From positions 16,903 to 80,902 of the forward strand of contig JAPPMP010000024.1 in NCBI GenBank assembly GCA_028819005.1: 64,000 bases of DNA, read 5' to 3'. Positions 62,109-64,000 of the stretch are shown here, one piece after another. The notes below the pieces were generated by a model that saw only the letters and a list, made by a program, of their open reading frames with translations, had not been told where the DNA came from and made no database searches. Numbering within the stretch: the first letter of the stretch is position 1; every line of letters starts with the position of its first letter. The DNA is from Acidimicrobiaceae bacterium (GTDB lineage Bacteria > Actinomycetota > Acidimicrobiia > Acidimicrobiales > Aldehydirespiratoraceae). The translations under genes and the position numbers were made by a program.

Positions 62109-63866
62109 TCAGTGTTGACCCAGCAGCTGCACCGGTATGTCGACGTGTCGGGCTCGCAGCCATTCGCCCAATCCCTTGGCCTGAGCGTCCTGACGAGTCG
62201 AGGCGGCCACGCCTTCATCAAGAATGCCGTGTATCACGAAGTTGATCGCCCAGATGTTGGGCAGCACGAAGCGTTCGATGTGGGCGGTGGCGGCTTCTGG
62301 CAGGAGTTGCCGCAGACGATCGGTGGTCAGGTGGTCCTCCAACCACCCGTAGGCCTTCCCAGAACGGACGAAGACGCCCACGTTGGCGTTTCCGCCTTTG
62401 TCGCCCGATCGCGTCCCGGCCAGTGCACCGAGGGGCAGCCGCATTGTTTCGCTGCCGTACGGCGCTGGGATTTCGGGCACCGTCGGACTCACCGGGGGGC
62501 CCGGCGGGGGTGCATCAGAGTCGACGACCGTGCGGCCCCCGCCGAGCAGCACGACATGTTGTGGAACCAGATCACGCGGCACCAGCCCCGAGGTGTGGAC
62601 CCCGAAGGGTTTGCCCACACCCCCGGCCTTGAGGCCGAAGAACCCCGGAATGCTCGCCAGCGCCAGGTCGTTCATTGCTGAAGCGACAGCCGTGGTCTTC
62701 TGCTGGTCCGGGTCCTTTACAGTGATGCGCCAGGAGGCCACAGCCTCCTCGTTGGTTTCTGGGTCGTCCTTGTCGGTGCGCACGACTGTGCTGGTGACGC
62801 TCGAGAAGTCCTCCGGTCGATATCGGCAGTTTCGCCAGAAGGCCCTCTCCACGAGTTCGGCTTTGGCGTCTACGTCGACGCCTGTCAGGGCGATCGCCAT
62901 GTCGCTTCGATAACCGCCCCACGAGTTCATCGAGACCTTCAGAGTCTCCGGAGGCCTCTCTCCCCGCACGCCTGAAATACGAACCCGGTCCGGCCCCACA
63001 TCGGTGAGTTCTATTGTGTCGAAGCGGCTGGTGACGTCAGGACCGAGATAACCCGGGCCGTCTATCTCATACAGCAGCTGGCTGGTGACGGTGCCGATCG
63101 TGATGTTGCCCCCGGTTCCGGGGTGTTTGCCGATCACCGACGATCCGTCCGCGGCGACCTCGGCGAAGGGGAACCCGGGGTACTCGAGCCCTTCTATCTC
63201 TTCAAAGAACGAGTAGTTCCCGCCGGTTGCCTGGGTACCGCACTCTATGACGTGTCCAGCGACGACAGCGCCGGCCAGTTCGTCAAGGTCCGCCGGAGAC
63301 CAGCCGTGATGCCATGCTGCAGGCCCGCAGACGATGGCTGCGTCGGTGGTACGGCCTGTCACCACGATGTCGGCTCCCCGCTGGAGCGCCTCGACGATGC
63401 CCCAGCATCCGAGATATGCGTTGGCGGAGATGTAGTCGATGTCGGCGACTGGTTCTTTGGTTTCGAGGTCGACGATGTCGACCCCGGCTGCTTTGAGCTC
63501 CGCGAGCCGCGGCAGGAGGTTGTCGCCCTCGACGTAGGCGATGGCGGGGGAGAGGCCCAACTTGTCGGCCGCCTCGGCGACTGCCTCGGCACAGTGGAAC
63601 GGGTCGAGTCCGCCGGCATTGGAGACGACTTTGACTCCCGAGTCGACGCAACTGCCCATCACCTGTTCCATCTGCTGTACGAAGGTCTTGGCATAGCCGC
63701 CTTTGGCCCGCTTCGCCTTGGTGCGCGCGAGAATCAGCATTGTCAATTCGGCCAGCCAATCACCGGTGAGCACATCGATCGGACCCCCCTCGACCATCTC
63801 GGCCGCTGCGCTCAGCCGATCGCCGTAGAACCCGCTGCAGTTCGCGATGCGTATCGGCGCATTCAT
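62109..63866 (-). CDS. AtuA-family (DUF1446) protein
   Basis: 585 residues. The N-terminal AtuA domain (ANCSGFYGDRLSAAAEMVEG, VVSNAGGLDPFHCAEAVAEA, VTGRTTDAAIVCGPAAWHHG) is followed, from about residue 470, by the AtuA-like ferredoxin-fold domain (LPLGALAGTRSGDKGGNANV, GVFVRSGKAYGWLEDHL). AtuA is needed for growth of Pseudomonas on citronellol and other acyclic terpenes, but its reaction is unclear, and homologues are widespread. The start overlaps the stop of the gene entering from the right (ATGA). It heads the acyl-CoA gene set here. Confidence 0.87.
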   Translation of the reverse strand: MNAPIRIANCSGFYGDRLSAAAEMVEGGPIDVLTGDWLAELTMLILARTKAKRAKGGYAKTFVQQMEQVMGSCVDSGVKVVSNAGGLDPFHCAEAVAEAADKLGLSPAIAYVEGDNLLPRLAELKAAGVDIVDLETKEPVADIDYISANAYLGCWGIVEALQRGADIVVTGRTTDAAIVCGPAAWHHGWSPADLDELAGAVVAGHVIECGTQATGGNYSFFEEIEGLEYPGFPFAEVAADGSSVIGKHPGTGGNITIGTVTSQLLYEIDGPGYLGPDVTSRFDTIELTDVGPDRVRISGVRGERPPETLKVSMNSWGGYRSDMAIALTGVDVDAKAELVERAFWRNCRYRPEDFSSVTSTVVRTDKDDPETNEEAVASWRITVKDPDQQKTTAVASAMNDLALASIPGFFGLKAGGVGKPFGVHTSGLVPRDLVPQHVVLLGGGRTVVDSDAPPPGPPVSPTVPEIPAPYGSETMRLPLGALAGTRSGDKGGNANVGVFVRSGKAYGWLEDHLTTDRLRQLLPEAATAHIERFVLPNIWAINFVIHGILDEGVAASTRQDAQAKGLGEWLRARHVDIPVQLLGQH

Positions 63867-64000
63867 GCGTTGCCTTCGCCGGGCGCAGCCGGAGCCGCGG
63901 AAACCGGCGCGGAACCCCCGCCGGGCGCAGCCGGAGCCGCGGAACCCGGCGCGGAACCCCCGCCGGGCGCAGCCGGAGCCGCGGAACCCGGCGCGGAACC
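63863..64000 (-). CDS. C-terminal part of a gene with Gly/Ala/Pro/Ser repeats
   Basis: 46 codons from the window edge to a TGA overlapping the AtuA-like start. The visible protein is three near-identical 14-residue repeats (GSAPGSAAPAAPGG) ending GEGNA. This is a flexible tail; the main domain lies outside. In AtuA operons the neighbours are often acyl-CoA carboxylase or CoA-ligase genes, so either is possible, but nothing visible decides. Confidence 0.65.
   Translation of the reverse strand, partial: GSAPGSAAPAAPGGGSAPGSAAPAAPGGGSAPVSAAPAAPGEGNA
63877..64000. repeat. 42-bp tandem repeat, almost three copies
   Basis: Units start at 63877, 63919 and 63961, each opening CGCCGGGCGCAGCCGGAGCC. 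The period of 42 keeps the reading frame (14 codons), so copy-number changes lengthen or shorten the protein tail without a frameshift. The array may continue past the window edge. Confidence 0.92.

Overview
The window is high-GC DNA with dense, often overlapping genes. It carries alpha-glucan, mycothiol-type (TIGR03084-like) and acyl-CoA genes. Many promoters place a TANNNT -10 box 6-7 bases before the start codon, so many mRNAs are probably leaderless. Together this points to a free-living aerobic actinobacterium, probably from a deep lineage such as Acidimicrobiia. That placement is inference: there is no rRNA or marker gene here.

Layout. 1-1109: a run of small single-pass membrane proteins. 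1113-5749: maturation genes for a CO-dehydrogenase-type molybdenum hydroxylase (coxE and coxD homologues, xdhC, mocA) without the enzyme subunits. 5831-10782: a patchy accessory stretch with tRNA-Leu(GAG), a MazEF-like and a Phd/VapC-like toxin-antitoxin pair, an amidohydrolase, a DUF1330-like protein and three gene remnants (alcohol dehydrogenase, N-acyl-D-amino-acid deacylase, RidA). 10822-13544: a Fur-family regulator and katG. 13621-17667: a class V aminotransferase divergent from an M24 peptidase - PhyH dioxygenase - Asp/Glu racemase operon. 17767-18103: a dispersed repeat and a gene remnant. 18118-28000: a PPi-type phosphofructokinase and a full glycogen locus (glgB, glgC, glgA, glgX, glgP). 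28184-35318: an FAD oxidoreductase, a J-domain protein, a fused electron transfer flavoprotein, cobU-cobT-cobS and a cupredoxin-like lipoprotein. 35472-44517: a LacI-controlled alpha-mannosidase and sugar ABC transporter locus. 44652-48112: a phosphoesterase, an SDR, an FAD oxidoreductase and a MOSC protein. 48169-52792: a glycine-betaine-type ABC transporter with a fused double permease and a divergent TetR. 52806-55856: repeats, a secreted esterase-like lipoprotein, a class II aldolase and a TetR. 56072-64000: a long minus-strand acyl-CoA catabolic cluster (AtuA-like, acyl-CoA dehydrogenase, TetR, TIGR03084-like, enoyl-CoA hydratase) that runs into a selenoprotein module.

The most notable item is at 56921-57460. 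The ORF track ends this frame at a TGA, but the frame continues with strong coding character as ...GSAD-U-GSCTSW..., the signature of the UGSC selenoprotein family, and a bacterial SECIS-like hairpin follows the TGA. The gene lies directly downstream of a conserved 345-residue partner. Other unusual items are a MalF-type permease with two SH3-like repeats inserted in its first extracytoplasmic loop, an EtfB-EtfA fusion, a two-copy dispersed repeat, several short tandem duplications at gene ends, and palindromic operators overlapping the promoters of both toxin-antitoxin pairs.
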